DNA of 64,000 bases from positions 85,421,474-85,485,473 of the forward strand of contig CM041294.1 of the NCBI GenBank assembly GCA_023052935.1, in the 5' to 3' direction. Below the pieces are notes generated by a model that worked only from the letters and a program-made list of their open reading frames with translations, was not told where the DNA came from and did no database searches. Position numbers and translations under genes: made by a program. Positions 9,600 to 19,648 of this stretch are shown piece after piece. The stretch comes from Piezodorus guildinii (lineage: Eukaryota > Arthropoda > Insecta > Hemiptera > Pentatomidae). Numbering within the stretch: position 1 is the first letter of the stretch; each line of letters starts with the position of its first letter.

Positions 9600-10400
9600 C
9601 TTTTCGATCTGTTCGATTTGTTTCTATCTTCAATAATAATATTAAATAGTTTTGGTGGTAATTGCATCTATTATAATTTAATTTGACTTAAATATATAGA
9701 TTAGTTTCTTTTTTTTTTTTTTTTTATCGCGCTTTACTGATCCCAAAGCTCTTCACATATTTTTCTCTATCTTCAAAAATAAGTAAGTATTGGGCGTATT
9801 TATGGGTAAAATTTCATTTTTTTCCTTTTCTTTTTTCCCTTTTTTTCTATTAAAAAGCAATATTAAATTTTATCTCTATCTTCGAAAATAACGGATTTAC
9901 ATGCACCTTACCGATATGTACTTTTTTTTTCTTTTTATTGGACATGACCGATTCCAAAACTCTATAGGTACATATGTATTTTTCTATATCTTCAAAAATG
10001 ACTAGAGTTATGGGCGTATTTATGGGAAAAATTTCAAATTTTTCTCTTTTTTATAATTATTCGCTTATAATTTTTTTCATAAGTTTTTTCTGGATGTTCA
10101 AAAATAACTGAATTATTGAATTAAATCACTTTTAATCTGTCACCATTATATAAATTACCAGTTGATATCAACGTTTATCTGTTAGGATCATCGTTGCATG
10201 TCCTAGTATTTTTGTGACGAATTAAAAAAAAAAAAAAATTGTCGAGTAGTTTCAGCAAAATGTGGACGACTGACAACCAGCTTTTTTTAAATTCTTTATT
10301 AGGTTTCTACGTATCTTTAAACCTAAGCCCTCAAATTTTTAGGGGGGAGGGGTAATTTGTTTTTATTGATCGATTACAAAGATTCATTATTGAAAGTAAA
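9600..10400 (-). repeat. Family G repeat, minus copy
   Basis: Reverse-orientation copy: CGTTTTTCGATCTGTTCGAT-type block at the left, then repeated TTTTTCTATCTTCAAAAATA units, ATCAACGTTTATCTGTTAGG, CGTATCTTTAAACC and the G terminus TTATTGAAAGT. The sub-block around 'tttttctctatcttcaaaaataa' occurs three times in this copy, suggesting internal duplication of about 200 bp. Confidence 0.65.
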
Positions 10401-11089
10401 GTAAAGTAATAAACGGAAATAAAATAGTTATGGTGCTAAACTATGTATCGTATTGTATTTATTATGTATTTAGTATTGTTATATATTTCTGAACGCATAG
10501 AGGAAGATGTATTCGTTTCTCTAAGCCGGGTCTTGATCCTGAGATTAAACTGAACTAAACGGTTTTAGGTCGGGTGCCTTACAATGCTAATACATCCCTC
10601 CATTCTAATACTAACAAATCATGTCGGATTTGCGGAATTTAAATTTGTTACATATTTTAAAATGCATGTGTAAATATGCTATTCATCTTGTTTTTGTCTT
10701 TTTTACCTCTAGTAATTTAAAAACAAATATTATAAAGTCTCTTCCTCACGGTAGTGAAAATTAGGTTATGTTTAAAAATGATTCACACGAGGTTTGGTAA
10801 TCTGCTCGAATTCAGTGAGAGTGTGAACAGTTCTCACATAGCTGCCGCGCCATCATTCTTATTAATAATTAACTTTTAAATTGATTCTGTTATAGTCACG
10901 AGGGCCGTGTTTCATAATATAGGGTGTGGGGTGTGTTATCCATTCATAAAGATTCATTCATTGATGAGGGGGAACAAGTAAGATCACAATCTTCACGATT
11001 AATTAGTAAGCACATTTTTTATGTTAGACATCTGATTTATAAATAGATCTATTTGTTATTAAATATATAATAATTGAAACGAGTCATGA
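10401..11089. other. Unassigned stretch
   Basis: AT-rich, without matches to the other families in the window. 10500-10620 (ctaagccgggtcttgatcct) is slightly GC-richer. No frame of interest. Confidence 0.4.
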
Positions 11090-11475
11090 ACTGGTTTCTA
11101 AGATTTGTCTTTGGTGCCTCTAGACGGTCTCAGGTATGCCACATCTATGACTAGTCAAATTGGCTATTTCCCTCGATTCGAAGGCAATACTTCCTTGGTT
11201 CTTTTCTCTATCAAGTCATCCGCACCTACCACCCCTCTTACGTCTATAGCTCCTGCAATTTAAATCCACAATCCATACTCAGGAAACCAGATCCCGTCTT
11301 TCCGATCTCTAAACGCCTTCCCATAGAATTAAAAAATATGAATTTTCCTTCTTAACGCGGTCCGCTATTTTCTGGAATACTCCCCTATCAAACATCCGTC
11401 ATGCTCAATCGCTATCTTCATTCAAATATCTCCTTTTTAAACACCTTCTCGCATCCCAAAATGACGCTACTTGGC
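11090..11475 (+). pseudogene. Non-LTR retrotransposon C-terminal relic
   Basis: Plus-strand frames read, piecewise, FPSIRRQYFLGSFLYQVIRT then HPSYVYSSCNLNPQ, later PISKRLPIELKNMNFPS and RGPLFSGILPYQTSV. The pattern (two Arg, [YF]-F-L-x-S-[FL]-L-Y-[KQ]-[IV], then P-x-Y-[LV]-x-S, later a P-x-x-[LI]-x-N block) matches the C-terminal tail shared by many LINE ORF2 proteins. There are several frameshifts and stops. It is convergent with a different LINE relic starting on the other strand at about 11418. Confidence 0.5.
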
Positions 11476-12055
11476 AATGAAATAATTATAGTTAGATTGT
11501 ATTCAATATTTTTATTTATTTTCCACAAGTATTTATTATTATTATTAGTGCGATATCTCCCTAAAAGGAAGGAGCTAAGCACTTTATGACTCAATTTTCT
11601 TATTTCTTGTTCTTTTTGTCTTGCCATTATTGTCTCATTCTTTGGCTGAACTTCTCTTTTCTTTCTGCAGACCATTTGGGTCTGTATGGTTTCTGATTGT
11701 TTTACTCTGAGTTACTTCCCATATTTTTATTTTGTCTCTAAATATGTTTCTGTTTTGGATTTCCTCTTGTCTTATGTCTGCTCTTCGTAAGTCTTCTCGT
11801 GTCTGTTTGATCCAGTTCGTAGTGATTTTGAGTGTTGCTGTTGCTTCGTGTATTTGTCGTGTCAGTATTGTTTCAGGTAGTATTTGTATGTGCCTATAGA
11901 ATTCAGTCTTCTTTCCTGATGTCTGTCTCGATGTTAGACTGTTTTTCTGTTGTTTTCTTGCTTTGCAGTTCGTATCCATCTTCTGTTTTTCTTGGTCCTA
12001 GTATCTTTCTGAACAAGTATTTATTTATGGGTATTTCAATTTTTTATCTTCTAAA
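11418..12055 (-). pseudogene. Non-LTR reverse transcriptase C-terminal relic
   Basis: Reading the minus strand from 12055: KYLFRKILGPRKTEDGYELQ, then after a one-base frame change near 11920 KTEFYRHIQILPETILTRQI, TTNWIKQTREDLRRADIRQE and EIQNRNIFRDKIKIWEV. A second frame change near 11670 leads into MARQKEQEIRKLSHKV and a final GRYRTNNNNK. The succession 'R-[KR]-I-[LM]-G-P', 'F-Y-x-H-I', 'W-[IF]-K-x-[TV]-x-x-D-L' and 'I-x-N-R-x-x-F-R-x-K' is the ending of a common arthropod endonuclease/reverse-transcriptase family. It is a dead 5'-truncated copy. The clade is not certain. Confidence 0.7.
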
Positions 12056-13088
12056 CTTCTTTTGGTTCAGTCGTTACAGAGTTTTTTATATTGTCACTGG
12101 AAGAATTCATTTCTTATTATTGTATTATATTATTTTTATTTATGTTTCATTGGTTTATCCTTCATTAACTCTTGGCCATATATCCTTTTTTATTTTAAAA
12201 CTAATGTTATTCTTAGAATATTAAGTACCAGAATAATGTCACTAATTTTTTTTTTTCTTCTTTTATATTTAAACTATTTATCAATTCATTTATTTTTCAT
12301 TTTGTCCTACAAAATTAGTTTCTGAAGATAGTTTTTATTTTATTTATTTATTCTGCTTTCATTTTGTCTGTTGGCCAGACATGTATATTTCAGCTGCATA
12401 CGAGTATACCTGTTATTTTTAAGGGCCTCAGTCCTAGAATAAAAATTATTTTCTATTGATGATTTTCTCTGTGTTTAATAAAATATCAAAGTTCTTGATT
12501 GCAATAATATTACTAATGCCCTTATTTTATTTGTAATTAAGTTAAATCTGGTTGTTATTTTATACGTGTCGCTTTTTACACATTTTAAAATCGAGTAACG
12601 GATTAAAAAATATAATAACTACTGTTTGATGCATTTATATGTATTTGTTAGTAATATACTTTACATAGGGATTTTTGCTTTTAGTTTATTATCTGGTTTG
12701 AAGAATCGTTTATATATTTTTAGAAGTAAAAATCTTATACAAATATTTTTAGACTTTTTTTGTTAGAAAAAAATCAATAATCTGCTAACATGAATATTCC
12801 TTAAATTTGCTTCAAGAATAGTCAAGTGACATTCCTGCCTGAAATATTCGAAATGAATTCAAATAATTAGTAGAAATATGCGCGCTATTTCCAGTTTAAA
12901 TTCCTTTCTCATTTCCACCATTAGACTCTCCTTTTCCTTAGAATTTAAATACCCTTTAATTATCACCAGTTTAAATATTTTAGTTATATAAATTTGTATT
13001 GAAAATTATTTAATGTTACTGATGTTAATTTTAAAAACCTAAGTAAGAGAACGGTGGAGGATCTACAAGCTTTGGACCGATTTTCAAT
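12056..13088. other. Unassigned AT-rich kilobase
   Basis: Strongly AT-rich with T-rich runs. The open frames at 11832-12325 on the plus strand are phenylalanine/leucine/isoleucine-rich low-complexity reads and not convincing. The block TAAGGGCCTCAGTCCTAGAA at 12421 resembles TTAAGGGACTCGTTCCCAGAATAAAT near 53658, so the two may share a retroposon 3' end. Confidence 0.45.
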
Positions 13089-13090
13089 TA

Positions 13091-13773
13091 CACTCACTCA
13101 GAAAAGTTTCCATACAACACGCTTCTAATTGGCAGAGCTATTTATTTTCAACTTAACAATTTCCTAATGTACAAATTATTAATTCTAACAGTAGGTATTA
13201 ATAGATTTGTTTATTTTCATTTCAATATTAATATCAAACGAGACAGAATGTCATTTGTTGATGATAGGTCAAAACAATTTCATAACCTTTCAATATTAAT
13301 CCTAATTGTTGTACTATGACCGTCTTTCCAGTGTTATCTGTTATTATAAATGTCATCTCCGTACTCAGCTCTTAGTTCAGTATTAGCTTTACTTGTACCT
13401 GGGAAACTGATTTCTATTGCCACATGCAGGACATTAAAAATTACACATCTTTCGGATAAGTAACGTACAATGTACAGTGGCCATCAGAATAAATAGGGAC
13501 TATGGATTTCAAGTCCACCCTGATATTCTAAGATGGGTCGAGTCACAAGAAGAAAGCCCTTCATCAGTAACATAAACCGGAAGAAAGGTCAGCAATTTGC
13601 CAGGGAGTTTGTAAATAAACTCAACGATTTCTAGGGAAGGGTCATATTTTATGACAAATCCGAATTTAATGTTTTTGGATCAGATAGAAGGCAAAAATTG
13701 CCAATTTCCTAAATTCTTTTATTTGCATTTATTCAATTATATTTGGGTCAATGGAAACTTTTTTGAGTGAGTG
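13091..13773 (+). mobile_element. Tc1-type DNA transposon, decayed
   Basis: Bounded by TA at 13089-13090 and 13774-13775. Terminal inverted repeats of 23 bases begin CACTCACTCAGAAAAG on the left and, reversed, CACTCACTCAAAAAAG on the right, with one mismatch through TTTCCAT. It encloses a Tc1-family transposase relic on the plus strand. At 683 bp it is about half the length of an autonomous Tc1 element (usually 1.3-1.7 kb), so the coding part is largely deleted. Confidence 0.92.
13515..13695 (+). pseudogene. Tc1 transposase fragment
   Basis: From 13530 the frame reads KMGRVTRRKPFISNINRKK, then QQFAREFVNKLNDF, a TAG stop at 13631-13633, then GRVIFYDKSEFNVFGSDRR. This matches the centre of Tc1 transposases: the [RK]-K-P-x-[LI]-[ST] end of the DNA-binding half, the F-A-[RK]-x-x-x block, and the first catalytic aspartate in [SY]-D-[EK]-S-x-F-x-[LV]-F-G. 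The stop replaces the tryptophan usual after the F (TGG to TAG, one base). The remaining catalytic domain is missing. A second stop (TGA) lies at about 13521. Confidence 0.88.
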
Positions 13774-13775
13774 TA

Positions 13776-14320
13776 TTATAAAAATTTCATTTAAAAAATC
13801 AAATAATGATTAACCGAATAAAATAGGAACCGTTTTTATTTTTTTTTTTAAATTTATACGGCATAACCTCGGTGGTGTAAGAAGATAATTTTTTTTTAAA
13901 TATTATTTTACCCATTTGTGATTCTTTTAAATGTAAGGTGCTAAAAATACATAAAGGGTTAAAATCTGTGGACTATTGAGAATCGGACTATGGATCATAT
14001 GATTTTTTGTTTTTTTGTTCTACTTAAGGTCTAGTATCTGTTCTTACAAGATGAGATAGACATTGATGAAACACCATGTATATGTATATGTATAATAAAA
14101 TGGCCATTAATATCAATTATTCCTTATCCTAATTGAAATAAGCTGAAACGTCTTAAATACCGAATTTAAACAACTTCTATCTTTAATATAGCTTATTAAA
14201 AATAAACAAAATTCGTTACTGTAATAACATGTAATTGTAATAACATCCAAGGCTTAATACACACCATAAAAGGAACAAAAATATAAGTATTCAATATACA
14301 AAAAAAAAAAAAAAAATGTG
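13776..14320. other. Unassigned AT-rich stretch
   Basis: No repeat family or frame recognised. An A run at 14301-14316 adjoins the SINE at 14321. Confidence 0.4.
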
Positions 14321-14612
14321 GGATCACTTGTAGCTGGGTGGCTAGCGTAACAGCCTCCCATGCTAAAGGTCACGGGTTCAAACCCGCAGGTGGTCCTAGG
14401 ATTTTTTAATGGGAGTAAAAAATCCTTAGTTACGCAGTCCTTCGGAGGGGACGTTAAAAGGTGGTCCCGAGCCTGTGCGATGTCAGGTACTCGTTAAAGA
14501 TCCCTATCCTAATTAAACCTGGATAGGCAAAATTTAGGACTCCCACTGTAGCATCGTCCGATTAGCCTTAGTAGCATAAAGTGACGTTAAATAAATAAAC
14601 AAACAAAAAAAA
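14321..14612 (+). repeat. SINE family A, best full-length copy
   Basis: tRNA-derived SINE. The head has an A-box-like TAGCTGGGTGGCTAGC and a B-box GGGTTCAAACCC at normal tRNA spacing. The tRNA-unrelated body runs TGGTCCTAGGATTTTTTAAT, GGTGGTCCCGAGCCTGTGCG, GATCCCTATCCTAATTAAAC and CACTGTAGCATCGTCCGATT. It ends GACGTTAAATAAATAAAC plus AAAC and an A run. A run of A then TGT flanks both ends (14317-14319 and 14613-14615), consistent with a short target duplication. Transcription would be by RNA polymerase III from the internal boxes, and mobilisation by a LINE partner is inferred. Confidence 0.93.
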
Positions 14613-14887
14613 TGTTGCCTATAAACTACAATAAAAAAGCTAACTGCAACATTCTAGCCTTGAAGATACTAGGAGATACAGGTCATGCGATAAATGTAAT
14701 ATGGTTTGTCGACACACCGTCCTTCTCAGAGATGCTATCTCCCTTCCAGAAGTATACGGGCTATTCCACTTCATGCTATGCCTTAAATGTACAATACTTT
14801 TATCTTACAAACAACTGTTGAATGTGAGAGTACGTATTAAAATAATCGGATAGAATACAACGCAATTCGCAAGCAAATCTTTTTTTT
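14613..14887. other. Unassigned stretch
   Basis: Contains a 69-codon frame from 14612 without recognised similarity; its composition is no different from the flanks. Confidence 0.35.
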
Positions 14888-15185
14888 AAATTCATTTATT
14901 CTTTATTAATTAAATTTACAACTGTATTACATAATACAACCTGTCATATGCTTGTAGACAAATAACATGAAGTAATCTTGTACAGAAGCTACCCATTGGC
15001 AGCACTCTAATAAATATTGTAAATCAGAAGGTCTAGTGGCCATCTTCTTTTTAGCCGCCTTGGTGGATTATCAGGAATCCAAGAGGAAGTAACGAAACTA
15101 GTGGTTTAGAGTGGGAATCAAGTTTTTCATTAAGTAATGGTATCTGGTTCGGGTTAAGTCAGCAACATAGGGAACATTAAGGTCT
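14888..15185 (-). pseudogene. Jockey-clade 3' end
   Basis: Minus-strand Jockey tail: 3' UTR (TTTACAACTGTATTACATAA read on plus), then the C-terminal codons for the R-R-L-K-x-x-W-P block at about 15040 and for the A-D-L-x-[RK] block at about 15160. Broken in several frames. It ends where a SINE A begins. Confidence 0.75.
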
Positions 15186-15470
15186 TGTTTGTTTATTTAT
15201 TTAACGTCCATTTATGCTGCTGTGGCTAATCGGACAATGCTACATTGAGAGTTCTAAGTTTTGCCTATCCAGATTTAATTAGGATAAGGATCTCTAACGA
15301 GTACCTGACATCCCACAGGCTCGAGGCCACTTTTTTATGTCCCCTCCGAAGGACGTCATAACTAAGGATCTTTTACTCCCATTAAAAAACCCTATGACCA
15401 CTTGCAGTTTTAAACCCGCAACCTTGGCATAGAAAGCTGTTATGCTATCAACTATGCTATGGGTGAACCT
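15186..15470 (-). repeat. SINE family A copy
   Basis: Tail TTGTTTGTTTATTTATTTAA, body CTAATCGGACAATGCTACAT and GATCTCTAACGAGTACCTGA, B-box region GTTTTAAACCCGCAACC. It adjoins the Jockey 3' fragment; since Jockey sequence does not resume after it, a simple nested insertion cannot be shown. The 73-codon minus frame is a SINE read-through. Confidence 0.88.
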
Positions 15471-15899
15471 GTTATGACGTTCCTGGGTGGTCATAAAATT
15501 CATCACGCTAAACACAATATAACTTATTTTCTTAATTTAGTTTTTTTAAAACTTTTTTAATGTTTCAAGATCTTACAAGTAGCCCGAAGCCTCAGACTTA
15601 TACTAGTGTAAAAAAAAAAAAAAAAAAATATATACAATAAGATAGATTTGAAGTAATAAAAACACAGAACAAGTTTTTAATGAAAATAAGGTAAAAAAAG
15701 CACGGTAATTACAATAAAAAATATCCATCTCTTGGTTTTATCTGCATATACTAAAATTATAGATATATGCACTTATATTTTTTAAATTTCAGCGGAGAAT
15801 GCAAATAAATTTCAATGTTATGAAAATATTTTAAACTTTAATATTAAAAAAAAAAATGAAACAATTTACCAAATAAGCAGTTCTAGTATTTTTACACAT
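15471..15899. other. Unassigned AT-rich stretch with poly(A)
   Basis: A runs at 15611-15628 and 15847-15855, otherwise nothing recognised. Confidence 0.4.
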
Positions 15900-16110
15900 A
15901 TTTTCGTTGTTCTAACAATCTTGGACCTGAAGTTTTCACAGCTAATGTCAAAAGCACCCTTGGTGTATGATATTAGATTCCGACAATCCGAGATGTCAAG
16001 TAAAAAAGTATTAGGGAACAGAATAACTCCCTGTGCAACTCCCGAAGTTAGGAATACTGAAAAACGTTTTCCCTTCCATTATGGAAAGTTGTTCGAAGAA
16101 TGGCTTTATG
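15900..16110 (-). pseudogene. Reverse transcriptase fragment (GVAQG block)
   Basis: The minus strand reads KGKRFSVFLTSGVAQGVILF then PNTFLLDISDC. This is the T-S-G-V-P-Q-G-S-x-L-x-P-x-L-F-L-L-[YD]-I block of non-LTR reverse transcriptases, with P to A and S to V changes. The frame then runs on for some 20 residues without obvious motif. The 110-codon plus-strand frame over the same bases is its antisense shadow. A different family from the fragment at 2803 cannot be excluded. Confidence 0.65.
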
Positions 16111-16375
16111 ATTGGCTACATACAGGAAGGGGCTGGAATATACATACATTATATATTTCGAATATTTTTCCAGTGAGGGCAAAGTGTATTTTAATAAGTT
16201 TTATCGATTTCGGCTCGACATATAAAGCGTATAAAGTATCTCGAATGTATTAAATGTGATATTTCAGCTAGGAAGAAATTCTATGTAAAATTAACTAAGA
16301 TTCCTTATGAATATCAATTATAATGGGGAAGGTAGTTGGGATATTCAAGAAATAACGCACTAAAGTGAAAAATTA
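16111..16375. other. Unassigned stretch
   Basis: Nothing recognised. Confidence 0.35.
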
Positions 16376-16514
16376 AATATCTGTGCCAACGTTTCGTCCT
16401 ATATAATAGGCCTTTATCAGGAAGAGTAGCTGCGAAAACCTCTGGAAAGAACTTAAACATAAAGACTTGACGAATTCGTATAATTTAAGACGAAACGTAA
16501 GCACAGAGATATGT
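16376..16514. mobile_element. Inverted-repeat element with hammerhead-like motif
   Basis: ATATCTGTGCCAACGTTTCG at the left and, inverted, GACGAAACGTAAGCACAGAG at 16490-16510 form arms of about 23 bases. On the minus strand, 16424 to 16383 reads CTGATAA, a hairpin GGCCTATTATATAGG, CGAAACGTTGGCAC. That is the order core 1, stem II, GAAA, cleavage triplet of a type I hammerhead, with G to A in the first core box. It is probably a decayed Penelope-like or retrozyme end. The same motif class recurs at 54006-54050. Confidence 0.55.
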
Positions 16515-16604
16515 TTTCCCTATTTGTGTTTTTTTGATGACCGCAATCCCCTAAACCAGCCAACATCTCGTATCATATTATTTTTACTTTACTATGTATT
16601 ATAC

Positions 16605-17190
16605 ATATGGTAAGAGAAAGTATTGTGCTCGTGAAAATTTTCGTATTTCAGTTTGCAACGGAAATACACGTTTTAAGGGTCTCTTGAGTCTAAATAAACC
16701 ATAGCCCCATAAAAGAAGACGAAAATTCAAGTTTTGTGAGAAGTAATTCGGACAAAGCTGGAAATCGTTTTTATACCTGTTAATAGTCCTAAATACAAGT
16801 AATCTGAGTTTGCACCATCGCAGGTGGTGAGATTAACTTTTTAGAGGCGAAAAACCTCGACTTTTTTTTAACTTTTTTCAGTTTTCCAAATATAACTCGT
16901 AAATGGGGCTTTCTACTGAAAATATCTCTCTTTTCAAAATGAAAGAACGTTAAATTTCCTTTCTATAAAGTTATCTTAGTTATTGAATTTGGTTAATTTT
17001 TATTGCCGCAATGGTTCGTCAGAAATAGGCAAATAATTCTAAACAACTTACAATTTATACAAACTTTTGACCAACGGTGTATACGAGTATTATTTATGAT
17101 TATCATATCTTTATTTCATAGTTATTTAATTGTTTTTATCAACCGAGGTTAAGGAAAGTCGTGTGTTGCGCACACCAATTTTTTTGTTTA
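16605..17190 (+). repeat. Family F copy with unfamiliar centre
   Basis: F ends are clear: ATGGTAAGAGAAAGTATTG on the left; GGTTAAGGAAAGTCGTGTG and TTGCGCACACCAATTTTT on the right. Between about 16730 and 17080 lies sequence unlike other F copies (ttcggacaaagctggaaatc, caaacttttgaccaacggtg). It is either an insertion or a replaced centre from an F relative. Confidence 0.65.
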
Positions 17191-17202
17191 TAGTTTATAC
17201 TA

Positions 17203-17470
17203 TAAGTCTCTAGCTTTTTTGTGTTTTGGTGACCATCGCTTTATTTATCATAATTTGTCTAGTTTTTTGTGTTTTAGTTTGAGTGAATACTGCTACACAG
17301 TTCAATTTATGATTATCATGGGAGACAATATAAATTCATTCACTTTTGCAGTTCTTCGGTTTGAAATTTTTAATTTTCTGGTATTCCAACCCTTCCTTAC
17401 TCTTTCCTTGTTGATGACACTTGGGTGTTATCAGTAAATAATGATCCAATTTCAGCATCCCAAACTCGAA
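17203..17470 (+). pseudogene. Jockey-related relic, first of two direct repeats
   Basis: About 250 bp almost identical in layout to 18540-18790 (ACCATCGCTTTATTTATCAT, TTGAGTGAATACTGCTACAC, CATGGGAGACAATATAAATT). The right end reads VDDTWVLSVNNDPISASQT, which matches the ADDTCVLSVNNDPSVASKT block just after the catalytic YADD of the Jockey copy at 35695-36581. The 72-codon frame here is not intact coding sequence. Confidence 0.6.
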
Positions 17471-17615
17471 AATTTTATTTAAAAATCTTCTAATATTCAT
17501 AAATCTTTATACTATTTCTCTTTCAAAGTCAAGAGAAAATAATTTATTAAATTGCAGCTGTGCATGTTGCATAAGGAATGTAAGAGAAGCTATTTTCTCG
17601 TTATAAGAAATATTC
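17471..17615. other. Unassigned stretch
   Basis: Nothing recognised. Confidence 0.3.
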
Positions 17616-17745
17616 AGATCACGTCCGGCGAAAGACACGAGCTTCCCAGAGGGTAGTTTTATTAAGGACAGGAGGGCGAAGGGACCATGTATTATACCCT
17701 TAATGTCCCGGGTTCGAATCCCGTCCAGTGGAACAATAACATGAT
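17616..17745 (+). repeat. tRNA-like SINE relic
   Basis: A strong B-box within CCCGGGTTCGAATCCCGTCC closes an acceptor-like GGAC...GTCC, preceded by a weak A-box region (GGACAGGAGGGCGAAGG). The T arm pairs, but the D arm and anticodon arm do not form cleanly. It is better read as a lone SINE head or tRNA pseudogene than a tRNA gene. Confidence 0.45.
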
Positions 17746-18102
17746 ATCTTCCCGCCCATCATCAAGGTTCCTGTTGTTTCTCTAAATAATCTTCTTTCTT
17801 TTCTCTCTCTGATTTATTTTTCTTTTATTTACAACCGGCCTATATATTTTTTTATTAATATATCTTTGTGCAATTTATTTTCCGGAAGCCTTAACCAGAC
17901 AGTTGGTTATCCTGTATTTTCTTTCCCGTGGAGATTTCTCATTTAATCATCCTTTACTACAGGAAGGGAAGAAGTCCTGTAGAATTTATTAAATTGAGTC
18001 TGTTTCTCTTTATATATATAGTGGGTGTTTCGTTATTGCACAGCACTATTTTAGTTTAGGTATGTGTTCACCAACACAAAATAAACAAAAAAGTTCAGGG
18101 AG
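17746..18102. other. Unassigned stretch
   Basis: CT-rich (ttctttcttttctctctctg) then AT-rich; nothing recognised. Confidence 0.35.
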
Positions 18103-18368
18103 TTACCTGTAGCTGGGTGGTTAGCATAACAGCTTTCTTTGTCAAGGTCGCTGGTTCAAAGGGTTTTTTAATGGGAGTAAAAGATCCTTAGTTAGTCCTT
18201 AGGGTGGGGACGTTAAAAGGTGGTCCCGAGCCTGAGCGATGTCAGGTACTCGTTAAAGATCCCTATCCTAATAAAATATAGGTAGGAAAAATTTAGGACT
18301 CCCACTGTAGCATCGTCCGATTAGTCACAGTTACTTAAAGGGACGTAAAATAAATAAACAAACAAAAA
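18103..18368 (+). repeat. SINE family A, near full length
   Basis: Head TTACCTGTAGCTGGGTGGTT with A-box; B-box region GCTGGTTCAAAGGG is damaged by a deletion. The body and the tail GACGTAAAATAAATAAAC plus AAAC are intact. Confidence 0.92.
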
Positions 18369-18539
18369 AGTTCATATTACTATATAAGTCAAATTAATTT
18401 ATTAAACAGATATCAAAGTTCGAAGTTTTATTAATGCAATTAAGAATGACTGCACAAAGATTAAAGTGTTTAATACTTTATAACAGGCTTTAATCACTTG
18501 TTATACAAATGAGCGATAAGCAATGACAGTAGTTGTTCA

Positions 18540-19506
18540 TCTATTTTTCTAGTTTTTTGTGTTTGAGTGTACCATCGCTTTATTTATCATAATTTGTCTA
18601 GTTTTGTTTGTTTTAGTTTGAGTGAATACTGATACACAGTTCAATTTATGATTATCATGGGAGACACTATGAATTCATTCACTTTTGCAATTCGTCGGTT
18701 TGGAAATTTTTAATTTTCTGTATTCCAACCCTTACTCCTTCCTTATTGATGGCACTTGTGTTATCAGTAAATAATGATCCAATTTTAGCATCCCCAACAC
18801 TTCATTCCCACATCAGAGACCTTTAATAATGATGTCAAAATGCGATCATCACAATAAATTCAAACAAATCCCATTACTCTTCTTCGTAAACCTATGACTT
18901 CCTGCTCTTTAGTATTCTTCTTTATAGCATACGTTTGGATTCCATCTTGAAACGATTTGGAATCCTCATGCAAGACTGAAATGACAAGAAACTGTTCGCG
19001 TTTTCGGCTACTTCAATACTTACTATACAGACGCTCTAATCTTCCAGTTTAATTAGAAACGGCTCAGTTGCATGACTATTATAAGACCAGTCTGAACTAC
19101 GGAGTTGAGCTTTGGGGTTCTACTAAACCATATAATACCTTTCGAATCCAATCCTTACAATGCAAAGTCCATCCTAAAATCCTCAACGCTCCTTACTTTG
19201 CTAAAATAAACTCATCCATAATGATCTTAATGTTCCATATGTTACTGATTTGGCCAGAACCACGTACCTCTCCTTCCACGACAAACTCCATTCCTACTCC
19301 AATCCTTTTTTCCACATAAATACCTGATAATCCTCTGAGGTCTCTGAAAGGAAGATGGTCTCGAGACCTTCTTGTTTAGTATATTTAGTGAGTGCTTCCA
19401 ATGTGTAGTTCCTATAAAAGTCTGTTCCATGTCTATTGGCTCTTAGGATATTTACTAGTTATGTAATACAGTTGTAAATATCAATAAGTTATTATTAAAA
19501 AAAAAA
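18540..19506 (+). pseudogene. Jockey-clade ORF2 relic with poly(A) end
   Basis: Decayed, reading through many frame changes. The block ALVLSVNNDPILASPTLHSH follows the degenerate YADD position; then a K-x-x-x-x-N-x-x-K-x-x-Q-I block near 18840; ETARR-like codons near 18985; NYGVELWGSTKPYNTFRIQS at 19093-19155; ILNAPYFAKINSSI; RSLKGRWSRDLLV near 19345. It ends ACAGTTGTAAATATCAATAA then A10. The first 250 bp duplicate 17203-17470. Compared with 35695-36581, roughly the last 290 residues of ORF2 are represented. The 83-codon frame at 19068 is the longest unbroken piece. Confidence 0.8.
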
Positions 19507-19616
19507 GGAATAAGAAATGTAAATATCTAACTCCTGATCCAAACGTTATAATTTCTTGATATTTAATTAAAGTACATTTCATCTGCGGATTCATGATTAA
19601 ACGGAAGGCAATTTCA

Positions 19617-19648
<32 letters not shown>

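Noticed and set aside
11832..12325. Plus-strand frames of 130 and 87 codons
   Set aside because: Phe/Leu/Ile-rich reads of T-rich DNA, and the first is antisense to a recognisable reverse transcriptase C-terminus.
15921..16253. 110-codon plus-strand frame as a gene
   Set aside because: Antisense of a GVAQG reverse transcriptase block on the minus strand.
17616..17745. tRNA gene with GGGTTCGAATCCC
   Set aside because: Only the T arm and part of an acceptor pair; the D and anticodon arms do not form.
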